From assembly GCA_036172665.1 (NCBI GenBank), contig CM069877.1, positions 19,679,001 through 19,743,000 on the forward strand: a stretch of DNA of 64,000 nt, given 5' to 3'. The notes under the pieces are model-generated. The model was given only the letters and a program-made list of their open reading frames with translations, was not told the origin of the DNA and ran no database searches. This stretch comes from Prosopocoilus inquinatus. Taxonomy: Eukaryota; Arthropoda; Insecta; Coleoptera; Lucanidae. Positions 12,100 to 21,478 of the stretch are shown one piece after another (position 1 is the stretch's first letter; every line of letters starts with the position of its first letter). A program made the position numbers and the translations under genes.

Positions 12100-12521
12100 A
12101 AGGGCCCCAGGGGCCTTATTCTCAAATCAGCAAATGTGCATGTCGAATATGACATTACTAAAATGTCTACTGAAGCTGATTCTCAAATGTCGCGTACGAA
12201 AAATTTTCGGCTCTTTTAGTATAAATATTGTAGAGTGGTCAAAACCACTTACATTTGTCATGTCGTGCACGAAACGAACAGATCGCCGATCGTTAAATAT
12301 CGATTCGAGTAAAAATCGAGCAAAAAAGAATCGCTTTATCCAAGATCGATTTATACAAGCTAATTTATTAGCTCACTGACAAACTTTGCACATATGAAAG
12401 CTCATAATCTTAGAAGAATACGTAACACGTAATTATTTTAATGTTTCAAAATAACTTAAATATTTAAATTTCTGAAAACTCAAAATCATGTCCTCGAACG
12501 AAGAGGTTCAATCTTATTTAT

Positions 12522-14700
12522 TTGTTCCTGAAGGTGTTCGATCCATCGTGCAACTTGCCCTTCTGGGTTCTTGAAACGGAGAAGCCATTTTAGAGCGGCA
12601 TGGTCGGTCCTCAGGAGGAAGCGTCTACCATACAAGTACTTGTAGAAATGTTCTATCGTTTTTACGACAACTAGCAATTCCCTTCTTGTGACGCAATAGT
12701 TTCGTTCCGGCTTTGATAGGACTTTACTGAAGTAGCCGATCACCTTCTCTTGCCTCTCTTGTATCTGGGAGAGTGCGCCACCGATCCCAACGTTGCTAGC
12801 ATCTGCGTCCACGACGAACTTGCCTTCCGGGAGAGGATAACTCAGAATAGGAGCACTAATCCAGTACTGCTTTAGTTGTTCAAAACCAGTTTGACACACT
12901 TGGTCCCATTCAAATGGACGACCTTCTTCAGTGAGTTTTGTCAACGGCTTAGCAATGTCTGAAAATCCAGGAACGTATCGCCGATAGTAAGTGCACAGGA
13001 CAAGGAAACTCCTTATTTGGTGTTTATTTCTGGGAGTTGGCCAGTCTTTCACCACCTGAATCTTCACAGGGTCCACGGCGATTCCATTTCCATTAACAAT
13101 GTGCCCCAGGTAATTCACTTCCTTCTGGAACAGGTGACACTTCTTGAGGCTAAGCTTTAGTCCAGCTCCGCGAAGCCGTGGAACACTCCTTCCAGGTTCC
13201 TCAGGTGGTCGTCGAACGTTTTTCCCACAACAATTATGTCGTCAAGGTACACCATGCACGTTGTCCAGGACAGACCTTTCAGAACCGTCTCCATTAACCT
13301 CTCGAATGTCGCTGAAGCATTACATAACCCGAATGGCATTACTGTGAATTGCCACAGACCCATACCAATGAAAAACGCCGTCTTTTCTCGATCTTCAGGC
13401 GCCAGCTCCACGTGCCAATATCCACTCTTTAAGTCCAAAGTTGAGAAGATCTTTAAGCCGGCGAGGGTGTCCAGGGTATCATCAATCCGTGGCAGGGGAT
13501 AGCTGTCCTTCTTGGTGACATTGTTGAGTAACCGGTAGTCTACACAGAACCTGGTGGACACATCCTTCTTCTTCACAAGCACTACTGGTGACGCCCACGG
13601 ACTGCTTGATGGTTCTATTACATTATCCTTTTCCATCTCACAAATAATGCGTTCCGCTTCCTCACGCTTCGCCAACGGTAATCGCCTTGGAGCTTGACGG
13701 ATAGTTCTTTCTTCTCTAGTCTCTATTTTGTGTTTCACGACATCAGTTCTTCACTTGGATCCATTTTCTACCTCGAATACATCTTGATAACGGCCGATCA
13801 GATTCTCTGCCTTTGTTTTCTGGTCTGGAGTCAATTCCTGAGCTGTTGACATAACCATTTCCCATAACTTCAGTGGGACTTTCGCTTCTGGCACGTTTGT
13901 TTCAAGTTGGCGGGAGATGGAGGACACCATGGTGCAGCTTCCCAAGATGGTTCCTTTCTTGATATTGACAGAGAAACAATTGACGTTCATCAGGCGATGA
14001 ACTTCCTTCTTCGCTGTCAGCAACATTTTTCCAACGAGGACTCCTCTTCCAATCCTTTGATCATCAGTATTAGGTTCAACCATAATGACTTGCCCATCTT
14101 GAAAAACACCGTCCATTTTTGCGTCGACGATAACCTCAGTCCTGCTGGGTAATACGTCTTCAGCGAGGACTACTCGAACGGCCACGTCTCCTCGTTGATG
14201 TAGAACGAACTCCTCATTATTGACTGCCATCACGCCACGCTTTAAGTCCAATTGGAACCCGTGGGCACACATGACGTCCATGCCCAAAATTGCCTCGTCC
14301 TCTATGTCTGCCACCAGTGCACGGTGTTTTATTGGAGTTGAACCAATGGTGATGGTAACCTCTACTTCACCGTGGACAGTTGCTGATGTTCTAGTTGCAG
14401 TTTTCAGTCTCCACTTGGTCGGCTCGGTGCGTCCAGATGACTTAATGACGTCGGGTCTTAGGATGGTCTTCGTCGCACCCGTATCCAATAACATGGTGTG
14501 AGGAATTTCATCAATGGTAACATCCACGAAGACACTGCTGGTTAACTGCCGTAGGGATATTACTTGTTTGGATTTCGTCTTTGGGGGCCTTTGAATACGG
14601 GTCGACTTTTGCCCCTCTGCACCGACCCGGCTTAGTTTAACTGTGGCTTCCTTGGATCCTGTCTGGGCTTTGGACATCGCCTGCGAACATGTCCTTCCTC
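12522..14700 (-). pseudogene. pol: Gypsy A Pol remnant (protease, RT, RNase H)
   Basis: Readable in segments. An aspartic protease with the DTG motif (MLLDTGATKT) lies near 14480. RT has the active-site YLDDIIVVG near 13240. An RNase H region (VVDADASNVGIGG) begins near 12820. Breaks seen: a TGA at about 13751 where copy B has GGA, and a 1-nt loss near 13185, which separates the RT frame from the connection and RNase H frame. The sequence departs from B and C just after the VARWIE segment of RNase H. Integrase, macrodomain and zinc finger are not present in this copy. Confidence 0.85.
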
Positions 14701-16406
14701 CTGGCAATTCCAACACACCAGCGGTTTCTTCTGCTTGAAGACATGTTCCACAATGCGGCGAACATCCCCGGCGGTGGTATATTCCCTTTATAGCAGATCC
14801 CACCTTGGAGTTAGCGGATTCTTCCTCTTCTTCCTCTTGGAAGTCCATAGCCGCTCGCACCTTGACATGCCCTCTTGAAACTCGTCTCACCGCTTCAAAT
14901 TCCAAGGCATAAGCCAATGCGTTCTTGGACGTCTTCGGATGGGTCATTCTCAATGCCTGCTGGTTGTCTGGGTCACGGATTCCATCTATGAAGGTCTACA
15001 CCGTCAAACATTTGAGGAATTTAACAGGAGCTGTGGGATATGCCAACTGGGCCAGCCGCGCTACGTCCGCTTCAAATTCCTGAAGACTTTCTCCGGATTT
15101 CTGACAGCGATTCCTCAACTGCGCATGGTATACCTGGGTTAGATGGGCCTGTCTGTAACGCATTTCCATCCTATTCACCAGCTTATTGAAGTCTTCTTGT
15201 TCCTCTGACGGCATCGTCTGTAGCACATCGATAGCGTCCCCTCTCAAGGCGACAATTAACGAAGTGGCTTTTTCGCTGGTCGTCCATCTGTTCGCCTTTG
15301 CTGCTGCTTCGAACTGTTTGAAGTAGTTGGGCCAAGAAGACTTTCCATCGAACGTTGGTGGTTTTATTTTCAATTTCGAATTTTCTGCTGGTCTTTCCAC
15401 AATTCGGGTTTCATTATTTTCTAGTGTTTGTACTGGTGGCTGATCCCCGAACACTCGCAACCCCGCCATGATTTGTTCCAGAATTTTGATCTTGTTATCC
15501 TGCTGGAATATTATTTCTTCCACATTTTCTTGCTTTTCTTTTGTTTGTTCTAGAAATTTCTCGTCTAAGTCTCTAGATTGTTCCAACAATTTATTCTGTA
15601 ATTTTTCGAAATTTCCAGATTGTTCTAGAAGCTTCTCCTCTAAATTTCTGGATTGTTCCATCAATTTAGTCTGCAACTCGTCTTTGAAGTTTACAGATTG
15701 TTCTCGAAGCTTTTCCTCTAAATTTCTGGATTGTTCTCGAAGCTTCTCTAAATTTCCAGACTGTTCTTGAAACTTCTCGTCCAAATTTCTGGATTGTTCT
15801 CGAAGTTCGTCTTTGAAATTTCCAGATTGTTCTAGAAACTTCTCGTCCAAATTTCTGGATTGTTCTCAAAGTTCGTCCTTGAAATTTCCAGATTGTTCTA
15901 GAAGCTTTTCCTAAATTTCTGGATTGTTCTCGAAGCTTCTCTAAATTTCCAGAGTGTTCTTGAAACTTCTCGTCCAAATTTCTGGATTGTTCTCGAAGTT
16001 CGTCCTTGAAATTTCCAGATTGTTCTAGAAGCTTTTTCTCTAAATTTCCAGACTGTTCTTGAAACTTCTCGTCCAAATTTCTGGATTGTTCTCGAAGTTC
16101 GTCCTTGAAATTTCCAGATTGTTCTAGAAGCTTTTTCTCTAAATTTCCAGACTGTTCTTGAAACTTGTCGTCCATATTTCTGGATTGTTCTCAAAATTCA
16201 CCCTTCAAGATTTTATTAAAATCGGCGGGACCACACGAAATTTCGAAAAGGAAGGTCTCTGGATCTTCGCCAGCTGTCAACAAATCGGATCGGAGACGCT
16301 GTTGAAGTGCGCCTTTCAAACCACAGGTTTCTAACTCTCGTTCTTCCAATTCGGTTTTTAATTCGGCCACTTTTAAGTCTTTCAACAACACTTTTCTCGT
16401 AGCCAT
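14632..16406 (-). pseudogene. gag: Gypsy A Gag with 11-residue coiled-coil repeats (broken)
   Basis: It starts at ATG 16406 (MATRKVLLKDLKVAELKTEL), followed by a SAP-like helical segment. From about 16190 to 15540 come 11-residue repeats of the type LLEQSGNFKDE / LREQSRNLDEK / FQEQSGNLEKK. The capsid-like region (PPTFDGKSSWPNYFKQFEAA) is next, then a CCHC zinc knuckle (CWNCQEEGHVRRRC) near 14710, and the stop at 14632. Breaks: TGA at 16191 and another inside the repeats (both CGA>TGA), a 2-nt loss near 15910, TAG at 14996 (CAG>TAG), and an indel near 14780. Gag ends in a different frame from Pol, so the ancestor probably used ribosomal frameshifting. Confidence 0.85.
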
Positions 16407-16488
16407 TGTTTTTTTTTTCTGATACTGTACTTATTTAATAATCTGATTAAATTTAATTTACTTTAAATTGTTTATTTATTTGCACAAA

Positions 16489-16505
16489 CCCGCACACCGA
16501 CACCA
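16489..16505 (-). promoter_or_regulatory. Primer-binding site of gypsy A
   Basis: On the minus strand, one base after the LTR end, the sequence tggtgtcggtgtgcggg starts with TGG, as expected for pairing to a tRNA 3' CCA end. Element C has the same site at 57531-57547 with its first base changed to C. I cannot name the tRNA. Confidence 0.55.
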
Positions 16506-16506
16506 C

Positions 16507-16650
16507 TGTTACGTTTCTAGGGTTTGAGTTTATTTATTTAAACGAATAAAACACTCGATAAAAACTTAACCGTAATTTAATAAAGCTTAAAAACTAATTT
16601 ATTTGTAATAATTTATTTTCACACTAAAATCTAACTTCGACGTTCGCTGT
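16507..16650 (-). repeat. Truncated 5' LTR of gypsy A
   Basis: It matches the last about 144 bp of the 334-bp LTR of element C (the part ending gaaacgtaaca). The match stops at cgctgtt near 16648, where sequence of element B's gag begins in the opposite direction. Confidence 0.85.
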
Positions 16651-16911
16651 TAGAAACAGTCCGGAAATTTGAAGGGTGAATTTCTAGAACAGACGAAAGG
16701 ACTCGAAGATAAACTAGTGGTAAAAATATCAGAAGAAACAAGAAACCTGCAAGAAAATGTGGAAGAAATAATATTCCAGCAGGATAATAAAATCAAAAAT
16801 CTGGAACAAATCATGGCGGGGTTGCGAGTGTTCGGGGATCAGCCACCAGTAGAAGTACTAGAAAATAATGAACCCGAATTGTGGAAGGACCAGCAGAAAA
16901 TTCGAAATTAA
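16651..16911 (+). pseudogene. gag: Gypsy B Gag N-terminal fragment, frameshifted
   Basis: It encodes a remnant of the coiled-coil repeat, then LEQTKGLEDKLVVKISEETR and NVEEIIFQQDNKIKNLEQIM. A 1-nt loss in the run at about 16868-16872 (relative to A) puts it out of frame with the long ORF that starts near 16881. Stop at 16909-16911. Confidence 0.75.
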
Positions 16912-19900
16912 AAATAAAACCACCAACGTTCGATGGAAAGTCTTCTTGGCCCAACTACTTCAAACAGTTCGAAGCAGCAGCAAAGGCGAACAAATGGACG
17001 GCCAGCGAAAAAGCCACTTCGTTAATTGTGGCCTTGAGAGGGGACGCTATCGATGTGCTACAGACGATGCCGCCAGAGGAACAAGAAGACTTCGACAAGC
17101 TGGTGAATAGGATGGAAATGCGTTACGGACAGGCCCATCTGACCGAGGTATACCATGCGCAGTTGAGGAATCGCTGTCAGAAATCCGGAGAAAGTCTTCA
17201 GGAATTCGAAGCAGACGTTGCGCGTCTGGCCCAGTTGGCATATCCCACAGCTCCTGTTGAATTCCTCAAATGTTTGACGGTGCAGACCTTCATAGATGGA
17301 ATCCGTGACCCAGACAACCAGCAGGCATTGAGAATGACCCATCCGAAGACATCCAAGAACGCATTGGCTTATGCCTTGGAATTTGAAGCGGCGAGACGAG
17401 TTTCAAGAGGGCATGTCAAGGTGCGAGCGGCTATGGACTTCCAAGAGGAAGAAGAAGAAGAGTCCGCCAACGCCAAGGTGGGATCTGCTAATAAGGGGCA
17501 ATCCAAGGAATATGCCACCGCCGAGGATGTTCGCCGCATTGTGGAACAGGTCTTCAAGCAGAAGAAGCCGCTGGTGTGGCCAGGAGGAAGGACATGTTCG
17601 CAGGCGATGTCCAAAGCCCAGACAGGATCCAAGAAAGCCACAGTTAAACTAAGCCGGGTCGGTGCAGAGGGACAACCGTCGATCCATATTCAAAGGCCCC
17701 CAAAGACGAAAGCCAACCAAGTAATATCCCTACGGAAGTTAACCAGCAGTGTCTTCGTGGATGTTACCATTGATGACATTCCTCACACCATGTTGTTGGA
17801 TACGGGTGCGACGAAGACCATCCTAAGACCCGACGTCATTAAGTCATCTGGACGCACTGAGCCGACCAAGTGGAGACTGAAAACTGCAACTGGAACATCA
17901 GCAACTGTCCACGGTGAAGTAGAGGTTATCATCACCATTGGTTCAACTCCAATAAAGCACCGTGCACTGGTAGCGGACATAGAGGACGAGGCAATTTTGG
18001 GCATGGACATCATGTGTGCCCACGGGTTTCAATTGGACTTAAAGCGTGGCGTAATGGTGGTCAATAATGAGGATTTGGTTCTACATCAACGAGGAGACGT
18101 GGCCGCTCGAGTAGTCCTCGCTGAAGACATTGTATTACCCAGCAGGACTGAGGTTATCGTCGACGCAAAATTGAACGGTGTTTTTCAAGATGGGCAGGTC
18201 ATTATGGTTGAACCTAATACTGATGATCAGAAGATTGGAAGAGGAGTCCTCGTTGGGAAAATGTTGTTGACGGCGAAGAAGGAAGTACCTGTCCGCCTGA
18301 TGAACGTCAATTGTTTCTCTGTCAATATCAAGAAAGGAACAATCTTGGGAAGCTGCACCATGATGTCCTCCATCTCCCGGCAACTTGAAACAAACGTGCC
18401 AGAAGCGAAAGTCCCAAAGAAATTATGGGAAATGGTTATGTCAACAGCCCAGGAATTGACTCCAGACCAGAAGACAAAAGCAAAGAATCTGATCGGCCGC
18501 TATCAAGATGTATTTGAGGTAGAAAATGGATCCAAGGGAAGAACTGATGTCGTGAAACACAAAATAGAGACTGGAGAAGAAAGACCTATCCGTCAAGCTC
18601 CAAGGCGATTACCGTTGGCGAAGCGTGAGGAAGCGGAACGCATTATTCGCGAGATGGAAAAGGATAATGTAATAGAACCATCAAGCAGCCCGTGGGCGTC
18701 ACCAGTAGTGCTTGTGAAGAAGAAGGATGGGTCCACTAGGTTCTGTGTAGACTACCGGTTACTCAATAATGTCACCAAGAAGGACAGCTATCCCCTGCCA
18801 CGGATTGATGATACCCTGGACACCCTGGCCGGCTCAAAGATCTTCTCAACTTTGGACTTAAAGAGTGGATATTGGCAAGTGGAGCTGGCGCCCGAAGATC
18901 GAGAAAAGACGGCGTTTTCCATTGGTATGGGTCTGTGGCAGTTCACAGTGATGCCATTCGGATTATGTAATGCCCCAGCGACATTCGAGAGGTTAATGGA
19001 GACGGTTCTGAAAGGTCTGTCCTGGACAACGTGCATGGTGTACCTTGACGACATAATTGTCGTGGGAAAGACGTTCGACGACCACCTAAGGAACCTGGAA
19101 GGAGTGTTCCAGCGGCTTCGCGGAGCTGGACTAAAGCTTAGTCTCAAGAAGTGTCACCTGTTCCAGAAGGAAGTGAATTACCTGGGGCACATTGTTAATG
19201 GAAATGGAATCGCCGTGGACCCTGTGAAGATTCAGGTGGTGAAAGACTGGCCAACTCCCAGAAATAAACACCAAATAAGGAGTTTCCTTGGCCTGTGCAC
19301 TTACTATCGGCGCTACGTTCCTGGATTTGCAGACATTGCTAAGCCGTTGACAAAACTCACTGAAGAAGGTCGTCCATTTGAATGGGACCAACAGTGTCAA
19401 ATTGGCTTTGAACAACTAAAGCAGTACTTGATTAGTGCTCCTATTCTGCGTTATCCTCTCCCGGAAGGAAAATTCGTCGTGGACACAGATGCTAGCAACG
19501 TTGGGATTGGTGGCGTACTCTCCCAGATACAAGAGGGGCAAGAGAAGGTGATCGGCTACTTCAGTAAAGTCCTATCAAAGCCGGAACGAAACTATTGCGT
19601 CACAAGAAGGGAATTGCTAGCCGTCGTAAAAACGATAGAACAATTCTACAAGTACTTGTATGGTAGACGCTTCCTGCTGAGAACCGACCACGCCGCTCTA
19701 AAATGGCTTCTCCGTTTCAAGAACCCAGAAGGGCAAGTTGCACGATGGATCGAACGACTTCAGGAGTACGATTTTGAAATTCAGCATCGGGCAGGAACTA
19801 GCCATCGAAATGCCGATGCTTTGTCGAGAAGACCCTGTGCCGAAGACTGTAAGCACTGTAGTCGTTTGGACGAGAAAGTAGCCACGACTGCGAGGACAGC

Positions 19901-21296
19901 CATTGCTGACGACAAATGGCAAGCCGAAGAACTGCGAAGAGACCAGGAGAACGACCCGGATTTGAAATTAGTGCTAGAGTGGAAAAGCAGGGACGCGAGG
20001 CTTACCTGGGAAGAGGTAGCACCATGTGCACCGTCCGTAAAATCATACTGGGCGCAGTGGGACTCCATAGTGTTGGATCGTGGTCTTCTGAGACGAAGTA
20101 TGGAGAATCCAGAAGGCATGGAAGAGAAGACACAGTTACTAATCCCCAAGAATAGGGTGCCAGAAGTTCTGAGGGAACTTCACGATGGAACTTCGGGCCA
20201 AGTGCGTCACAATATACAGACGGCCAGCGATCGGATGAAGGAGCACTATGACATCAACGCTCAACACGGGGGATACCAACCTGGAACACTGGTCTGGCTT
20301 TATAACCCCCAAAGACGTCGAGGCCTCTCCCCAAAATTACAGACCTCTTGGGAAGGTCCTTACAAAGTGATGAAACGGATCAACGACGTCGTTTACCGCA
20401 TCAAGAAGGTCCCCCATGGCAAACCCAAAGTAATCCACTTCAACCGGATAGCCCCTTACCATGGAGAAGCAGATGAACGGACAGTACAAAGGGCGCAAGT
20501 TTCCGAAGTGAACTTCGAAACCTTCATGTCTCATCACGGCAAAGGAAGCAAGGCACGGTTTGGAGTGACCACGGAGAAGCAACAAGATCTCTTTAAAGTG
20601 CCACTGGAGTACAGTCTGGCCCACTGCGTAGCAGAAGACCTGAAAATGTCCAAAGGAATCGCTCAGGTGTTTAGGAAGAAATTTGGCCAAATCGAGGAGC
20701 TACGAAGACAGCATCCCGTGGTAGGCAAGAGCTTGCGGATCATTGATTCGACGGCAGATCGGAGGCGCCACGTGCATTATTTAGTCACTAAGAAGACATC
20801 AAGCGGTAAACCTGACTATCAAAGTATGTGGAGAGCCCTATATAGCCTGAGGAGACAGCTAATAGAGAACCATCAGATGAAGTTAGCCATCCCCAAATTG
20901 GGCTGCGGATTGGACGGACTAGACTGGAGAGTAATTCGAAGCATGCTGGAAGTCATCTTCCACAGAACGGGAATTGAAGTCCTAGTCTGCAGCCACCACC
21001 CACAGGCAACAGTCAGCAACAGCAAAACCGTAGGCTGTTACTTCTTCCAGACGGGAAGTTGCAAGAATGGGCCAGCATGTAGATTCCGACACCCTCCTTC
21101 AAGACTATCACCAGGAACATTTCGAGACGAAACGTTTTTAAGAAGGGGGCAGTGTGGCGCGCCAACCGGCTTAGCGCAAGGCGTCAAGAAGTCGGTTCGC
21201 TGTTATGTGTCATCGGCCGTCACGCCACCGGGGCCTACATCGAACAGACTGGAATCTTCCAGCGTAGAGAGTTCCAGACGGCGACGAATGATATAA
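16881..21296 (+). CDS. Gypsy B fused Gag-Pol ORF with macrodomain and CCCH finger
   Basis: A 1471-codon open frame. The first codon is GTG and the true Gag start is missing, so expression as written is doubtful. Approximate residues: Gag capsid-like region 8-180; damaged zinc knuckle near 232; aspartic protease DTG 307-309; RT with YLDD 721-724; RNase H with DTD 868-870 and ERNYCVTRRELLAVV; integrase deletion junction about 1106; GPY/F-like region (WEGPYKV) at 1157; macrodomain 1237-1370; CCCH finger 1386-1404. The frame runs over the polypurine tract into the 3' LTR. Gag and Pol share one frame only because of an 8-nt loss at about 17577, which also removes the first two zinc-knuckle cysteines. 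With no integrase core, this copy could not integrate on its own. Confidence 0.85.
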   Translation: MEGPAENSKLKIKPPTFDGKSSWPNYFKQFEAAAKANKWTASEKATSLIVALRGDAIDVLQTMPPEEQEDFDKLVNRMEMRYGQAHLTEVYHAQLRNRCQKSGESLQEFEADVARLAQLAYPTAPVEFLKCLTVQTFIDGIRDPDNQQALRMTHPKTSKNALAYALEFEAARRVSRGHVKVRAAMDFQEEEEEESANAKVGSANKGQSKEYATAEDVRRIVEQVFKQKKPLVWPGGRTCSQAMSKAQTGSKKATVKLSRVGAEGQPSIHIQRPPKTKANQVISLRKLTSSVFVDVTIDDIPHTMLLDTGATKTILRPDVIKSSGRTEPTKWRLKTATGTSATVHGEVEVIITIGSTPIKHRALVADIEDEAILGMDIMCAHGFQLDLKRGVMVVNNEDLVLHQRGDVAARVVLAEDIVLPSRTEVIVDAKLNGVFQDGQVIMVEPNTDDQKIGRGVLVGKMLLTAKKEVPVRLMNVNCFSVNIKKGTILGSCTMMSSISRQLETNVPEAKVPKKLWEMVMSTAQELTPDQKTKAKNLIGRYQDVFEVENGSKGRTDVVKHKIETGEERPIRQAPRRLPLAKREEAERIIREMEKDNVIEPSSSPWASPVVLVKKKDGSTRFCVDYRLLNNVTKKDSYPLPRIDDTLDTLAGSKIFSTLDLKSGYWQVELAPEDREKTAFSIGMGLWQFTVMPFGLCNAPATFERLMETVLKGLSWTTCMVYLDDIIVVGKTFDDHLRNLEGVFQRLRGAGLKLSLKKCHLFQKEVNYLGHIVNGNGIAVDPVKIQVVKDWPTPRNKHQIRSFLGLCTYYRRYVPGFADIAKPLTKLTEEGRPFEWDQQCQIGFEQLKQYLISAPILRYPLPEGKFVVDTDASNVGIGGVLSQIQEGQEKVIGYFSKVLSKPERNYCVTRRELLAVVKTIEQFYKYLYGRRFLLRTDHAALKWLLRFKNPEGQVARWIERLQEYDFEIQHRAGTSHRNADALSRRPCAEDCKHCSRLDEKVATTARTAIADDKWQAEELRRDQENDPDLKLVLEWKSRDARLTWEEVAPCAPSVKSYWAQWDSIVLDRGLLRRSMENPEGMEEKTQLLIPKNRVPEVLRELHDGTSGQVRHNIQTASDRMKEHYDINAQHGGYQPGTLVWLYNPQRRRGLSPKLQTSWEGPYKVMKRINDVVYRIKKVPHGKPKVIHFNRIAPYHGEADERTVQRAQVSEVNFETFMSHHGKGSKARFGVTTEKQQDLFKVPLEYSLAHCVAEDLKMSKGIAQVFRKKFGQIEELRRQHPVVGKSLRIIDSTADRRRHVHYLVTKKTSSGKPDYQSMWRALYSLRRQLIENHQMKLAIPKLGCGLDGLDWRVIRSMLEVIFHRTGIEVLVCSHHPQATVSNSKTVGCYFFQTGSCKNGPACRFRHPPSRLSPGTFRDETFLRRGQCGAPTGLAQGVKKSVRCYVSSAVTPPGPTSNRLESSSVESSRRRRMI
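20589..20990 (+). other. Macrodomain (TARG1/OARD1-like) in gypsy Pol
   Basis: Residues 1237-1370 of the fused ORF. They open LFKVPLEYSLAHCVAEDLKM and continue SKGIAQVFRKKFG, then YLVTKKTSSGKPDY, then IPKLGCGLDGLDW, and end IEVLVCS. This order matches the ALC1/TARG1 class of macrodomains, which bind ADP-ribose and, in TARG1, remove it from acidic residues. Human TARG1 uses a Lys and an Asp 41 residues apart (K84, D125, from memory). Here Lys1304 (TKK) and Asp1345 (GLD) have exactly that spacing. Macrodomains are not part of standard Ty3/gypsy Pol. Enzymatic activity is inferred, not shown. Confidence 0.85.
21036..21092 (+). other. CCCH zinc finger at the Pol C-terminus
   Basis: CYFFQTGSCKNGPACRFRH has spacing C-x7-C-x5-C-x3-H, typical of RNA-binding CCCH fingers. 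It lies 15 residues after the macrodomain and about 15 codons before the polypurine tract. Element C keeps it at 52375-52432 on the minus strand with two substitutions in or next to it. Confidence 0.85.
21140..21152 (+). promoter_or_regulatory. Polypurine tract of gypsy B
   Basis: aagaagggggcag immediately precedes the LTR start (tgtggcg), the usual plus-strand primer site. Element C has the same tract, reversed, just inside its 3' LTR at about 52316-52328. Confidence 0.75.
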
Positions 21297-21478
21297 AATC
21301 GCCCGGAATTGACTCACCAGTCAGTCGAATTCGAACAGCGATCGTCGAAGTTAGATTTTAGTGTGTAAATAAATTGTTACAAATAAATTAGTTTGTAAGC
21401 GTTATTAAATTACGATTAAGTTTTTACCGAGTGTTTTATTCGTTTAAATAAATAAACATAAACCCTAGAAACGTAACA
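21153..21478 (+). repeat. 3' LTR of gypsy B
   Basis: 326 bp, starting tgtggcgcgcc and ending gaaacgtaaca (TG...CA). It contains a TATA-like gatataaaat and an aataaa signal. It differs from the element C LTRs at many positions, so B is older than C or belongs to another subfamily. Confidence 0.9.

Larger units (their letters stand above)
12522..16650 (-). mobile_element. Ty3/gypsy element A, 3'-truncated
   Basis: Order along the minus strand: truncated 5' LTR (16507-16650), primer-binding site, gag, protease, reverse transcriptase and part of RNase H. Similarity to elements B and C stops near 12522, so the integrase, macrodomain and 3' LTR are absent. The copy is decayed, with several CGA-to-TGA and CAG-to-TAG changes and indels. 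It abuts element B head to head at about 16650. Confidence 0.9.
16651..21478 (+). mobile_element. Ty3/gypsy element B, 5'-truncated, integrase-deleted
   Basis: It begins inside the gag 11-residue repeats, runs through protease, RT, RNase H, GPY/F region, macrodomain and CCCH finger, and ends in a complete 326-bp 3' LTR. There is no 5' LTR. The coiled-coil block is almost wholly deleted (one partial repeat remains). The integrase zinc finger and catalytic core are missing through an in-frame deletion at about 20197. The coding frame is otherwise much better kept than in A. Confidence 0.9.

Noticed and set aside
17047..20690. Antisense frames over gypsy B
   Set aside because: Shadows of the long sense frame; the same antisense frames recur wherever the Pol sequence does.
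20200..21296. An envelope gene in the gypsy elements
   Set aside because: The sequence after the integrase region encodes the macrodomain and zinc finger. No signal peptide or membrane segment is seen, and the LTR follows directly.
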